From the NCBI RefSeq assembly GCF_008693385.1, contig NZ_CP044067.1, forward strand, positions 1,490,501-1,554,500: a DNA stretch of 64,000 nucleotides, read 5' to 3'. This DNA comes from Cupriavidus pauculus. Its GTDB lineage: Bacteria > Pseudomonadota > Gammaproteobacteria > Burkholderiales > Burkholderiaceae. The notes under the pieces are model-generated. The model saw only the letters and a program-made list of their open reading frames with translations. It had not been told where the DNA came from and did no database searches. Below are positions 25,901 to 34,793 of this stretch, in pieces. Both the position numbers and the translations under genes were made by a program. Each line of letters begins with the position of its first letter. Position 1 is the first letter of the stretch.

Positions 25901-27598
25901 CTACGATGCCGCGGCGTGCGCGGGCAGCCGGAACGTCGCGAGCTCCTGCGCGTCCAGTTGCGCGATCAGGCCAGTCTCCCATGCCAGATAGGCACGTGCC
26001 GCATCCTTGTTGCCGTCGTGACGGTCATGCACGAAGAACAGATAGTCGATGCAGTGCGCATCGGGCAGCGACTGCGCGCCTGCGTGCAAGGGCTGCCCGG
26101 CTTCCGCCCATGCGCCCACGCCGCCCGCCAGCACGCGTACGTCCCGATAGCCGAGCGTATCGAGGTCACCGATCGCCAGCCTGGCGGCGGCCGCGCTCTT
26201 GCGGTCGTCGATGACGACGATGGACACCTGCTTCGCCACGCCGGCGAGATCGTCCGACAGACGTGGACGAATCGACCACGCGCTGCCCGGGATATGACCC
26301 GCGCGAAAGGCCATGCTTTCTCGCAGATCGATCACGTGCGCGGCCCCCGCGGCCAGGCTGCCCTGCAGTTCGGACGCCGAGATGGAACGCGCATCGTGCG
26401 GCGTCGCAAGCGGCCCCGATCGCGCGGACAGATGCGCCGCGCGCCCGGCCTCGAGGCCGCCCTGCAGCACGACGGCGTCGTGGCCCATCTGCCGCAGCCA
26501 GTGAGCGATGATCGGGGCACGGACCCCATCGGCATCGAAGACGATCAGCCGCGCGCGTCGCACGCCGACGTACTGGTCGGTCGCCTGGACGAGCTGGCCG
26601 CCGGGCGCATGCTGCGCGCCAGCAATCGTGCCGGCCGCATACTCCTGCCCGGTACGGATATCGCAGAGAAAAGTGGTCCGGCTGGCATCGGCCAGCCACG
26701 CCGCCGCCTCGCCAGCGCCGATATGCGGCACCGCGAAGCGCGACGAAAGCGCCTGCGCGCCCGAGCGCGCGCGCCGCACCGATTGGGGCGACAGCGTTTC
26801 CGGATAACGCGCGGTGCCGCCATGCTCGAGCACATGGTCGTTCAGATACCAGCCCTGCGTGCCGTTCTCGAGCGCGTAGACGGGATTCTCCACGCCCGCG
26901 TCGATCAGCGACTGCGCACCGATGATGCTGCGCGTGCGCCCCGCGCAGTTGATGACCACCGGCGTTTCCGTATCGGGCACGATGTCACGGATCCGGTAGG
27001 CAAGCTCGCCATTCGGACAACAAATGGCACCGGGAATGTTCATCTTGCTGAATTCGCTGACCGGGCGGCCGTCGAGCACGACTGGCGCGCGAGCGCTGCC
27101 CTGCGTCGCGGCCGATCCGGCCGCCAGTCCGGCCGCCAACCCGGCCGCCAATTGGTCAGCGGTAATGCGCGGCGTCTGGAAATGATGCTCGACGAGTTCG
27201 CCAAAGACTTTCGACGGCACGTTGACGCCCTTGAAGAGGGCAAATCCCGCGGCCTGCCACGCGAGCACGCCGCCGGCGAGGACGAACACGTCCGTATAGC
27301 CGAGCGCCGCCAGCGCGCGCGCCGCGGCGCCGGCCACACCGTCGCCGTCATCGACGAGCACGACGCGCACGTCCGTACGCGGGGCAAGACGGCCGACATC
27401 GGCCTCGAGCCGGCTGAACGGCAGCGGCACCGCGAACAGCGGATGGCCTTCGCCATACTGCCCGTGCTCGCGCACATCGAACAGCGCGATCTCCTGATCG
27501 TCGTGGACCCACGATTTGAGTGTTGCCGCGTCGATCGCGCGGATGGAAGCATTCGGCATGTCGGAGGAAGTGGAAGGCTCGTCGAAGAGGCGGACCAT
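25901..27598 (-). CDS. Four-domain rhodanese protein, paralogue of the dioxygenase-rhodanese fusion
   Basis: A 565-residue protein made of four rhodanese modules (about 20-120, 143-250, 285-375 and 395-490). As in the fusion at 18.1 kb, only the second module has the catalytic cysteine, Cys218 in NCAGRTRSIIGAQSLIDAG; the others read LVDDGDG, VFDADGVR and VIDDRKS at that place. The C-terminal tail AYLAWETGLIAQLDAQELATFRL matches the tail of the fusion, and APGGQLVQATDQYVG is shared almost exactly, so the two are paralogues. No dioxygenase domain is present. Likely a sulfane-sulfur transferase or carrier. Start uncertain: 27598 is chosen because codon use turns atypical upstream; 27559 is an alternative. 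Divergent from the TonB receptor gene. Confidence 0.86.
   Translation of the reverse strand: MVRLFDEPSTSSDMPNASIRAIDAATLKSWVHDDQEIALFDVREHGQYGEGHPLFAVPLPFSRLEADVGRLAPRTDVRVVLVDDGDGVAGAAARALAALGYTDVFVLAGGVLAWQAAGFALFKGVNVPSKVFGELVEHHFQTPRITADQLAAGLAAGLAAGSAATQGSARAPVVLDGRPVSEFSKMNIPGAICCPNGELAYRIRDIVPDTETPVVINCAGRTRSIIGAQSLIDAGVENPVYALENGTQGWYLNDHVLEHGGTARYPETLSPQSVRRARSGAQALSSRFAVPHIGAGEAAAWLADASRTTFLCDIRTGQEYAAGTIAGAQHAPGGQLVQATDQYVGVRRARLIVFDADGVRAPIIAHWLRQMGHDAVVLQGGLEAGRAAHLSARSGPLATPHDARSISASELQGSLAAGAAHVIDLRESMAFRAGHIPGSAWSIRPRLSDDLAGVAKQVSIVVIDDRKSAAAARLAIGDLDTLGYRDVRVLAGGVGAWAEAGQPLHAGAQSLPDAHCIDYLFFVHDRHDGNKDAARAYLAWETGLIAQLDAQELATFRLPAHAAAS
27117..27152. repeat. 12-bp repeat, three copies, in the rhodanese gene
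   Basis: Three copies of CCGGCCGCCANN at 27117, 27129 and 27141. On the coding strand they encode a four-residue unit repeated as LAAGLAAGLAAG just before the catalytic second rhodanese module. The paralogue has no such insertion at the same place, so it expanded here by in-frame slippage. Confidence 0.8.
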
Positions 27599-27775
27599 TC
27601 TAGGCACGTCACGGATGGCCGCAAAGCTGCGAATTGTCATGCGGTTATGCGCGAACCATATAAGGCCCGGCCTCCGCGCTGCGGCTTCGTGTCGCATTTT
27701 CCACATGTCCGTGCATTCATACAATGCGGGCTCCTTTCCCCTGCCTCGCCGCGCCCGCCTGTGCCTCGCCTGCCG

Positions 27776-29899
27776 ATGACTCACCTCCGAAAGCCCGCCA
27801 TCGCATCCGCCGTCGCGATGTCGTGCCTGCCTGCCCTGGCACAGGAATCCCGGCCAGCGGAAGACCGCGCGCTCGCGCCGGTGACCGTGCGCGCGGACGC
27901 CGCGCAGACCGTGCTGCAGGAGCGCGCCGCGGTGGGCTCCAGTCTCGGGCTGACGCCGATGGAAACGCCGGCCAGCGTGGAGGTGATCACGCGCGAGCAG
28001 ATCGAGGAGCGTGGCGATGCATCGATCGTCGATGCGGTGAGCCGCGCGGCGGGAATCTCGAGCCTCGGGCATCCGGGCAATGGCGGCGCCTCGCTGTCGT
28101 CGCGCGGCTTTACCGATGCGGCGTCGGTCATGCGGCTCTACGACGGCGTGCGCCAATACGGCGGCATCGGCGTGACGTTCCCGTTCGACACCTGGTCCGT
28201 CGAGCGGATCGAGGTACTGCGCGGGCCGGCATCGGTCATCTTCGGCGAAGGCGCGATCGGCGGTGTCGTCAATATCGTACCGAAGCAGCCCACGCGCGGC
28301 GCCATCGAGAACGAGGTGCAGGCCACGGTCGGCAGCAACGCCACGCAACGCCTCGCCTTCGGCAGCGGCGGCGCGATCGGCGAGACGTGGTCATATCGGC
28401 TCGACGCCAGCGGTAATCGCTCCGACGGATGGGTGGACTTCGGCAGTTCGCGCGATCTGTCGCTATCGGGCGCGCTGCAATGGGACCCGACGTCGGACCT
28501 GAGCGTGAAGCTCAGCTATGCGAAGGGATGGCAGGAGCCCGAACGATATTTCGGGGTGCCGCTCGTGAACGGCGCGCAGGATCCGGGCCTGCGCCGCAAG
28601 AACTACAACGTGGCCGACAGCCAGATCAAGTACGACGACGCATGGACCGAGCTCGCGGCCAAATGGACGCCCAACGCGAACGTCACCGTGCAATCGCGGC
28701 TCTACTACATCGACAGCAAGCGCCACTGGCGCAATGCGGAGTACTACAACTATCTGCCCGCGAGCGGCATGATCGGCCGCTCGGACTACGTCGAAATCCT
28801 CCATGACCAGTGGCAGGTCGGCAATACCTCCAGCATCGTGCTCCGGCATGCGCCGTTCGGCATGAAGAACAGTGTCTCCTTCGGGTACGACGTCAATCGC
28901 GCCGCGTTCCGTCACACGAACAACTCGCCGTACTCGGGCAGCTCGACGGTGGACCCCTACGTGTTCGATCGCGGCACCTTTATCAACGTGGCCGGCACGA
29001 GCCCGCGCTACGACAACGATGCCACGCAGTACGCGTTTTTCGCCGAAGACCGGCTCGAGATCACACCGCGCTGGTCGGTCCTCGCGGGTCTGCGGTACGA
29101 CCATGCCGATATTCGCCGCCACGACCTCGTCACGAACCGGCAGGCCTACGACAAGAGCTTCTCGCACGTGGGCTGGCGCGCGGGCACGGTCTACAACCTC
29201 ACCGAAAACCTTGCCGTCTACGCGCAGTACTCGGAGGCCGCGGATCCGGTCAGCGCGCTGTTGATGCTGTCGCCGGCCAACAGCAACTTCAGCCTTTCCA
29301 CGGGCCATCAGGTGGAGGCCGGGGTCAAGCAGAACTTCCTCGCCAACAAGGGCGAATGGACGCTGGCCGCGTATCGCATCGTCAAGAAGAACCTCGTCAC
29401 GCGCGACGTCATCGATCCCTCGCTCAGCGTTCAGGTCGGAGAACAGTCCACGAAAGGGCTGGAAGCGACGGTCGGCGTCGAGTTCCTGCCCGGCTGGCGC
29501 CTCGATGCGAACGCCGCCGTGCTGCAGGCACGCTATGACGACTTCGCCGAATCGGTGGGCGGCGCGGCCGTGTCGCGCGCCGGCAATGTCCCGACGGATG
29601 TCCCCGAACGGCTCGCCAACGTCTGGCTGACATGGCGCTTCCTGCCGGGATGGACCTTCGGCTCCGGCATCCGCTACGTCGGCCGCCGCTTTGCCGACCG
29701 CGCGAACACACTCGAGATGCCCGCGTACACGACCACCGACGCCTTGCTGCAATGGCGCCCGCGCCGCGGTATCACGCTGTCACTGCGCGGCTACAACATC
29801 TTCGACCGACAGTACGTGACCACCGCCTACTACAACCCCACGCAATGGCTGCAGGGCACGGGCCGCCGCGTGGAGTTCACGGTGAACTATCGCTTCTGA
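27776..29899 (+). CDS. TonB-dependent outer-membrane receptor (siderophore-receptor type)
   Basis: A 707-residue receptor. Signal peptide to about residue 22 (AVAMSCLPALA then QES), a TonB-box-like LAPVTVRADA, a plug domain (ETPASVEVITREQIEERGDASIVDAVSRAAGISSLG ... SSRGFTDAASVMRLYDGVRQ ... SVERIEVLRGPASVIFGEGAIGGVVNIVPKQP), then a long beta-barrel ending in VEFTVNYRF with the terminal Phe required for assembly. By family it imports Fe-siderophores, but related receptors take up other large or scarce nutrients. Next to a sulfur-metabolism block it may import an organosulfur compound; that is inference. The start at 27776 is set by the signal peptide. The reading frame stays open far upstream, but that region is the antisense of the rhodanese gene. 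Confidence 0.92.
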   Translation: MTHLRKPAIASAVAMSCLPALAQESRPAEDRALAPVTVRADAAQTVLQERAAVGSSLGLTPMETPASVEVITREQIEERGDASIVDAVSRAAGISSLGHPGNGGASLSSRGFTDAASVMRLYDGVRQYGGIGVTFPFDTWSVERIEVLRGPASVIFGEGAIGGVVNIVPKQPTRGAIENEVQATVGSNATQRLAFGSGGAIGETWSYRLDASGNRSDGWVDFGSSRDLSLSGALQWDPTSDLSVKLSYAKGWQEPERYFGVPLVNGAQDPGLRRKNYNVADSQIKYDDAWTELAAKWTPNANVTVQSRLYYIDSKRHWRNAEYYNYLPASGMIGRSDYVEILHDQWQVGNTSSIVLRHAPFGMKNSVSFGYDVNRAAFRHTNNSPYSGSSTVDPYVFDRGTFINVAGTSPRYDNDATQYAFFAEDRLEITPRWSVLAGLRYDHADIRRHDLVTNRQAYDKSFSHVGWRAGTVYNLTENLAVYAQYSEAADPVSALLMLSPANSNFSLSTGHQVEAGVKQNFLANKGEWTLAAYRIVKKNLVTRDVIDPSLSVQVGEQSTKGLEATVGVEFLPGWRLDANAAVLQARYDDFAESVGGAAVSRAGNVPTDVPERLANVWLTWRFLPGWTFGSGIRYVGRRFADRANTLEMPAYTTTDALLQWRPRRGITLSLRGYNIFDRQYVTTAYYNPTQWLQGTGRRVEFTVNYRF

Positions 29900-29982
29900 C
29901 TTCGGGTGGGCCTGCTTGTATGCGCCCCGGTGCTCCGGCTAGCATTGCCCCAATTCCATCGCCCAAGAGAAAAGGAGTCGTC

Positions 29983-30933
29983 GTGCTGCAACCCGAAGCC
30001 GCGCTGCTGAGAGCGCTGTTGCCGTTCCCGCTACTGATCCGCGCGTTGCGCGACGCGTTTGCCGCCGGCGCCACGGTTCCGTTGCGGCATACCCATAACA
30101 TTGGCGAATCCGGCCAGCCCGGCGCCGGTATCTCGCTGCTGATGCCCGCCTGGGACGATGTCGGCTTCTATGGCGTCAAGATCGTCAATATCTACGAGGG
30201 CAATGCCGCGCATGGCCTGCCGGGCCTGCACTCGACCTACATGCTGTACGACGCGCGGACGGGCGCGCCGCTGGCCATGTTCGACGGCAACGAGATCACG
30301 TCGCGCCGCACCGCCGCGGCGGCCGCGCTGGCGGCCGACTATCTGGCGCGCCCCGACGCGCGTTCGCTGCTGGTGGTCGGCGCGGGCCGCGTCGGCAGCC
30401 TGGTGGCACCGGCCATGGCCAGTATCCGTCAGCTCGACCGCATTGCCATCTGGGATATCGATGCCGGCGGCGCGGCCCGCTGCGCACAGGCGCTGCGCGA
30501 TCAGGGCCTGCCGGCCAGCGCGGCGGAAGATCTCGAGACCGCAGTGCGCGCCGCCGATATCGTCAGTTGCGCGACGCTGGCCACGACACCGCTGATTCGC
30601 GCGGAATGGCTCGCGGCGGGCAGTCATCTGGACCTGATCGGCAGCTTTACGCCGCGCATGACCGAAGCCGAGCCCGCGTGCTTTGCCAATGCATCGGTCT
30701 GGGTCGATACCGACGAAGCGCCGGCCAAGTCCGGAGATCTGATCAACGCGGTCGCCGCGGGCTACCTGACAGCAGACGCGATACGGGGCGATCTGACCGG
30801 GCTTGCGCGCGGCACCTGCGCGGGCCGGCAGTCGGCCGGCGAACGTACCGTTTTCAAGGCGGTCGGCACGGCGCTGGAAGACCTGGCCAGCGCGCGCCTC
30901 GCCTACCAGCAGCTCACAGCGGCGCGCGACTGA
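29983..30933 (+). CDS. Ornithine cyclodeaminase / mu-crystallin family protein
   Basis: A 316-residue NAD(P)-binding protein. The family core is clear: GFYGVKIVNIYEGNAAHGLPGLHSTYMLYDARTGAPLAMFDGNEITSRRTAAAAALAADYLARPDARSLLVVGAGRVGSLVAPA, with GAGRVG as the nucleotide site, and IGSFTPRMTEAEPACF later. Members are ornithine cyclodeaminase, alanine dehydrogenase or ketimine reductases; mammalian mu-crystallin reduces sulfur-containing cyclic ketimines, which would suit this neighbourhood. The start is GTG at 29983 with AAGGAG 5 bp upstream. It follows the TonB receptor gene by 83 bp on the same strand. Confidence 0.86.
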   Translation: MLQPEAALLRALLPFPLLIRALRDAFAAGATVPLRHTHNIGESGQPGAGISLLMPAWDDVGFYGVKIVNIYEGNAAHGLPGLHSTYMLYDARTGAPLAMFDGNEITSRRTAAAAALAADYLARPDARSLLVVGAGRVGSLVAPAMASIRQLDRIAIWDIDAGGAARCAQALRDQGLPASAAEDLETAVRAADIVSCATLATTPLIRAEWLAAGSHLDLIGSFTPRMTEAEPACFANASVWVDTDEAPAKSGDLINAVAAGYLTADAIRGDLTGLARGTCAGRQSAGERTVFKAVGTALEDLASARLAYQQLTAARD

Positions 30934-30951
30934 CGTGCGCCTGACGTGCGC

Positions 30952-32121
30952 CTATGCCGTGGCCTGCTCCACGCCCGCGACCTCCAGCCGGTTGCCGCCC
31001 AGCGACTTGGCGCGATAGAGCGCCCGGTCCGCCGCGGCCAATGCGGCCGTGAGGCCGGGCGCATCGTCGTCGAACTGCGCAAGGCCGATGCTGACCGTGG
31101 CCGGCACGCCGACGCTGTCGATGCGGTTCGGAATCGCGTCAGCGAAAGCCCGCGCGATGGCCTGTCCCAGTGCCGGCGCGCGGCGCGCGTCGTCGCCGGT
31201 CAGCAGCGCCGCGAACTCCTCGCCGCCGATGCGCGCGAGCAGTACGTCCGCGCCCACCACACCGCGTGCGATCTCCGCGAACGACTTCAATACCGTGTCG
31301 CCGGTCTGATGGCCGTGCATATCGTTGATGGCCTTGAACTGGTCGAGGTCGAACGCCAGCACGGCCACGGGTCCGCGCCCACGTGCACCCTCGAGCATCC
31401 GCGCGCCCTGCTCGAAGAACCAGCGGCGATTGCCCAGGCGCGTCAGGTAGTCGGTCTGCGACTCGCGCAGCAGTTGCCCATGCATTTCTTCACGCATGAG
31501 CTTCAGCAACGTCATCGGCAGCACCACCGAGAACAGCACGCCCTCGTACATCGTGATCTTGCTGGCCATCGACTGCGCCGCGGGGCCGTAGGCGCTCACC
31601 ACCCACGGCAGGATGACCGTGCGCGCGACATAGAACAGCGAATGGATACCGGTGACCGCCGCCACGATACGCCGCGAGTGCAGCGTCTTCATCTCGTCGC
31701 AGCGCAGCATCTCCCACGCCGTCATGCCGCTGATCAGCGCAATGGGGAACGCGCTCACATAGGCCCAGACCACATCCTGATAGCGCACGCCGCCGATCAG
31801 CCATATCAGCGCCATGACAACGAGGATGACCGCCGCGCGCCCGCGCACGCTCGCGCCGCGCAAGGAGGCAACGCCACCGAGAATCAGCAGATAGCCGCAC
31901 AGCATGATCAGGTTGCTGATCATGGCGCCGCTGATGCCGGGCAGCTTCTTGCGGACGAGCACCATCACGCAGCCGGTCGCAAGGGTCGCGAAGCCGGCCG
32001 ACAGGATCCGCAGCGAGCGGCTGCGCCTGGGGTTGGTCCGGTGCTCCCAGAAAATCATGGCGGCACTGGCCAGCAGCGTCCCGATTGCCAGGAGATAAAG
32101 AGTGAGGAGATCGACGTACAT
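30952..32121 (-). CDS. Membrane-bound diguanylate cyclase (GGDEF)
   Basis: A 389-residue protein with six or so hydrophobic segments in residues 5-215 (LLTLYLLAIGTLLASAAMIFW, MISNLIMLCGYLLILGGVASL, AAVILVVMALIWLIGG, and others) and a C-terminal GGDEF domain: DYLTRLGNRRWFFEQGARML, AFDLDQFKAINDMHGHQTGDTVLKSFAEI and the catalytic RIGGEEFAAL. It should make cyclic di-GMP from GTP. The RxxD inhibitory site is not evident. The gene stands alone, convergent with the cyclodeaminase gene; an 11-bp direct repeat (CTGACGTGCGC twice) lies between the two stops. Signal sensed by the membrane part is unknown. Confidence 0.9.
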   Translation of the reverse strand: MYVDLLTLYLLAIGTLLASAAMIFWEHRTNPRRSRSLRILSAGFATLATGCVMVLVRKKLPGISGAMISNLIMLCGYLLILGGVASLRGASVRGRAAVILVVMALIWLIGGVRYQDVVWAYVSAFPIALISGMTAWEMLRCDEMKTLHSRRIVAAVTGIHSLFYVARTVILPWVVSAYGPAAQSMASKITMYEGVLFSVVLPMTLLKLMREEMHGQLLRESQTDYLTRLGNRRWFFEQGARMLEGARGRGPVAVLAFDLDQFKAINDMHGHQTGDTVLKSFAEIARGVVGADVLLARIGGEEFAALLTGDDARRAPALGQAIARAFADAIPNRIDSVGVPATVSIGLAQFDDDAPGLTAALAAADRALYRAKSLGGNRLEVAGVEQATA

Positions 32122-32248
32122 CGCGAATGTAAAGACATTGCGCCGGTCTGCGGAGTCCCCCGCTGCGGCCAGCCGAATTCTACGTTGGAATTCTGGTCCT
32201 GCGACGCGCCGAATCGTTCACTTTTCAGGGTTTTCCGCAAGGCGACCC

Positions 32249-32296
32249 CTCACTTCCGTCCTCACTTCCGTCCTCACTGCTGTCCTGACTTCTGTC
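32249..32296. repeat. 12-bp tandem repeat, four copies, intergenic
   Basis: CTCACTTCCGTC at 32249 and 32261 is exact; CTCACTGCTGTC (32273) and CTGACTTCTGTC (32285) are degenerate copies. It lies between the divergent-side start of the diguanylate cyclase gene and the end of the esterase gene. No function can be assigned. Confidence 0.85.
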
Positions 32297-32319
32297 CCCG
32301 CATCGGCCGAACCGCTGGC

Positions 32320-33258
32320 CTACAAACGGTCACGCAGAAACGCCGCCACGCGATCGAGCGCATCGCGCGCGCTGGCAAGCTCCCTCACGTTGAACTGAAA
32401 CACGTGATGCATGCCCTCCCAGATCTCGAGCGTCACCGCGTTGCCCTGCTCGCTCGCGCGCCGCGCATAGCGGATGGCATCGTCGCGCAGCAATTCTTCG
32501 GTGCCCACCTGAATGTAGAGCGGCGGCATGCCCGGCGGAATGCCGAACAGCGGCGAGGCCATCGGATGCGCGGGGGGCGCGCTGCCCAGATACTTGCCGG
32601 CGCTGTCCGCGAGATAGTCGCGCGTCAGCAGCACGTCGTGAATCTCCGGATCGGTCATGCTCGCGCCGGAGAGCGACAGGTCCGCCCAGGGCGAGAACAT
32701 CGCGCCCGCGCGCAGCACTGGCAGATCGGATGCTTCCGTTGCCGCGGCGTGCACCAGCGATGCCATCAGCGATAGCGACAATCCGCCGCCGGCAGAGTCG
32801 CCGACGACGGCCAGTTGCCTGACGCCCTTGCGGGCGAGCCACCGCACGGCGGCAAAGGCGACGTCGTGCGCGACGGGCAGCGACTGCTCGGGCGCGAGCG
32901 GGTAGTCGAGCACGAACATCGCGCGGCCGGTGCGCGCCACGATCTGGCTCGCGAAGTGCCGGTACGCGGTGGCGGAGCCGAGCACATAGCCGCCACCGTG
33001 CAGGTAGAGCATGGCACGGGCGGGGGCGCCAGCGAAGCCGGCCGGCAGCAGCCACCATCCGCGCACGTCCCCCTCATCGACCGCCACAGCGGTCACGCCC
33101 GTCGCGGGCGGCGTGGCCGCGACAAAGCAGTCGTAGGTGGTACGCAGATCGTCGCCAGCATGCTCGGCCCAGTAGCGCGCGAACGATTCCAGCAGCGCGG
33201 GTTTCGCGGCCGCATCCTCCGCGCGCAGCGGCATCACATATGTCGTCGTGGATGTCAT
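32320..33258 (-). CDS. Alpha/beta hydrolase, hormone-sensitive-lipase (family IV) esterase
   Basis: A 312-residue esterase. It carries the oxyanion-hole motif YLHGGGYVLGSATAYRHF, the nucleophile elbow GDSAGGGLSLSLMASLV, YIQVGTEELLRDDAIRYARRA with the acid, and GMHHVFQFN with the catalytic His. Hydrolyses short-chain carboxylic esters, probably in the cytoplasm as no signal peptide is seen. Last gene of the three-gene operon; its start overlaps the GMC oxidoreductase stop in an ATGA. Confidence 0.92.
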   Translation of the reverse strand: MTSTTTYVMPLRAEDAAAKPALLESFARYWAEHAGDDLRTTYDCFVAATPPATGVTAVAVDEGDVRGWWLLPAGFAGAPARAMLYLHGGGYVLGSATAYRHFASQIVARTGRAMFVLDYPLAPEQSLPVAHDVAFAAVRWLARKGVRQLAVVGDSAGGGLSLSLMASLVHAAATEASDLPVLRAGAMFSPWADLSLSGASMTDPEIHDVLLTRDYLADSAGKYLGSAPPAHPMASPLFGIPPGMPPLYIQVGTEELLRDDAIRYARRASEQGNAVTLEIWEGMHHVFQFNVRELASARDALDRVAAFLRDRL

Positions 33259-34766
33259 GATCGGCTCCAGTCGGTCACGCGCGCGGCGATATGCTCGGCC
33301 GCCATGATCGTCGTGAGGTTGGTCGCGACCGAGGGAATCTCGGGCAGGATCGATGCGTCGATCACGCGCAGCCCGCCGATGCCACGCACCGCGCCGAGCG
33401 TATCGACCACTGCCGACGCATCGCCGTCCGCCCCCATCGGCACGGTGGATGTCGCATGCTGATAGGTGTCGAGCGCCGCAACGACGGCTGCTTCGAGTTC
33501 CGCATCGGTCTGCACGTGGCGGCCCGGTTCCATCTCGTGCGCGACGAGATCCGCGAACGGTGCGGTCGCGCCGATCTGCCGCGACAATCGTACGCCTTCG
33601 AGCAGGCGGCGGCGATCGCGCGCAGTGGAGAGGAAGTTGAAATCGATGCGCGGCGCAACGCGCGGATCCGCACTCGCGAGCCGCACCGTGCCGACGGATT
33701 CGGGCAGTGTCAGTGCGGTCGCCAGCACGATCGCGCCACCGGTCGGGCTCGCCGCGGGGTCCCAGATATGCGTGGCCGAGACATGCAGGTCCAGCTCGCC
33801 TGGCGCCGCCTCGTGCGAACGCGTCCACAGGATCGCGCCGGCCGCCGGTGTCATCGCATTGAACTCGCGCCGCAATGCGTAGACGTTGTAGTAGAACGGA
33901 TGATCCATCAGGCGACGGCCCACCGGCAAGTCGGCGATCGGTGCGATGCCAAGCGCGCGCAGCTCGTCGGCGGGACCGATGCCCGAACGCATCAGTATCG
34001 CGGGGCTGCCATAGGCGCCGGCCGACAGGATCACCGCGCCCGCAGCGATCAGCGTGCCATCGACGAGCCGCACGCCATACGCGCGTCCGCCCTCCACCAT
34101 CACGCGATCGACTTCGGCGTCCGGCCGGATCTCGAGGTTGGGACGGCGGCGCACTTCGGCCGTGAGGTACGCGATACCCGTGTTCTGCCGCACGCCATCG
34201 ACGACGTTGAGCGGATAGGGACCGACGCCATGCTGCGTCTCGGCGTTGAAATCGGCGATACGTTCGAAACCGAGCGCGGCGGTCGCATCGACAAACCCGC
34301 GCAGCGACGGCGTCAACGCCTTCGACGTCATCTGCCGGACCTGCAGCGGACCTTCGCGTCCATGCCATGCCTCGTCGCCGTAGGGCGCGGACTCGAGCTT
34401 GCGAAAACTCTGCAGGACTTCGGCGGCGGACCAGCCCGTGATGCCTCGCTGCGCCCAGCGATCGAAATCGGCGGGCCGCGCGCGCATCGCCACTGCGGCG
34501 TTCACCGCGGAACTGCCGCCGAGCACACGGCCTCGGCGCGCATGGATCGCGTGCCCGATGCCGCCCGCCTCCGACTTGTACCCCCAGTCGTGCGCCGCGT
34601 CGCCGCCGACCCGATCGGCCAGCGCGAGCGCATCGGGATAGCCGGACGGCCGATACGCGGGACCCGCTTCGAGCAACAGCACGCGCCGCTGCGAGGATTC
34701 GCTGAGCCGGCGCGCCAGCACTGCGCCCGCGCTGCCGCCGCCCACGATGACGATGTCGTATTCCAT
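33255..34766 (-). CDS. GMC-family FAD-dependent oxidoreductase (choline/alcohol dehydrogenase type)
   Basis: A 503-residue GMC oxidoreductase. FAD site GGGSAGAVLARRLSE at residues 9-23, the GMC signature RGRVLGGSSAVNAAVAMRARPADFDRWA, a second signature ILSAGAYGSPAILMRSGIGP, and the C-terminal HATSTVPMG ... RVIDASILPEIPSVATNLTTIMAAEHIA with the active-site His. Oxidises a primary or secondary alcohol, electrons going to a quinone or oxygen. It begins 27 bp after the isochorismatase gene. Together with the esterase the order suggests ester cleavage followed by alcohol oxidation. Confidence 0.92.
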   Translation of the reverse strand: MEYDIVIVGGGSAGAVLARRLSESSQRRVLLLEAGPAYRPSGYPDALALADRVGGDAAHDWGYKSEAGGIGHAIHARRGRVLGGSSAVNAAVAMRARPADFDRWAQRGITGWSAAEVLQSFRKLESAPYGDEAWHGREGPLQVRQMTSKALTPSLRGFVDATAALGFERIADFNAETQHGVGPYPLNVVDGVRQNTGIAYLTAEVRRRPNLEIRPDAEVDRVMVEGGRAYGVRLVDGTLIAAGAVILSAGAYGSPAILMRSGIGPADELRALGIAPIADLPVGRRLMDHPFYYNVYALRREFNAMTPAAGAILWTRSHEAAPGELDLHVSATHIWDPAASPTGGAIVLATALTLPESVGTVRLASADPRVAPRIDFNFLSTARDRRRLLEGVRLSRQIGATAPFADLVAHEMEPGRHVQTDAELEAAVVAALDTYQHATSTVPMGADGDASAVVDTLGAVRGIGGLRVIDASILPEIPSVATNLTTIMAAEHIAARVTDWSRS

Positions 34767-34793
34767 GATCTCTCTCCCGATCGAGGCCGGCGC

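Noticed and set aside
25337..27775. Very long open frame on the plus strand (about 800 codons) running into the TonB receptor gene
   Set aside because: It is the antisense of the four-rhodanese and Bug-receptor genes, whose domains are clear. GC-rich codon use leaves the opposite strand free of stops. The receptor begins at 27776, where a signal peptide starts.
30930..30953. 11-bp direct repeat CTGACGTGCGC twice between convergent stops
   Set aside because: Too short and without any symmetry to call a site; probably a small duplication.
32180..32200. GAATTC twice, 7 bp apart, upstream of the diguanylate cyclase gene
   Set aside because: The element is self-palindromic, so symmetry is trivial, and flanks do not match.
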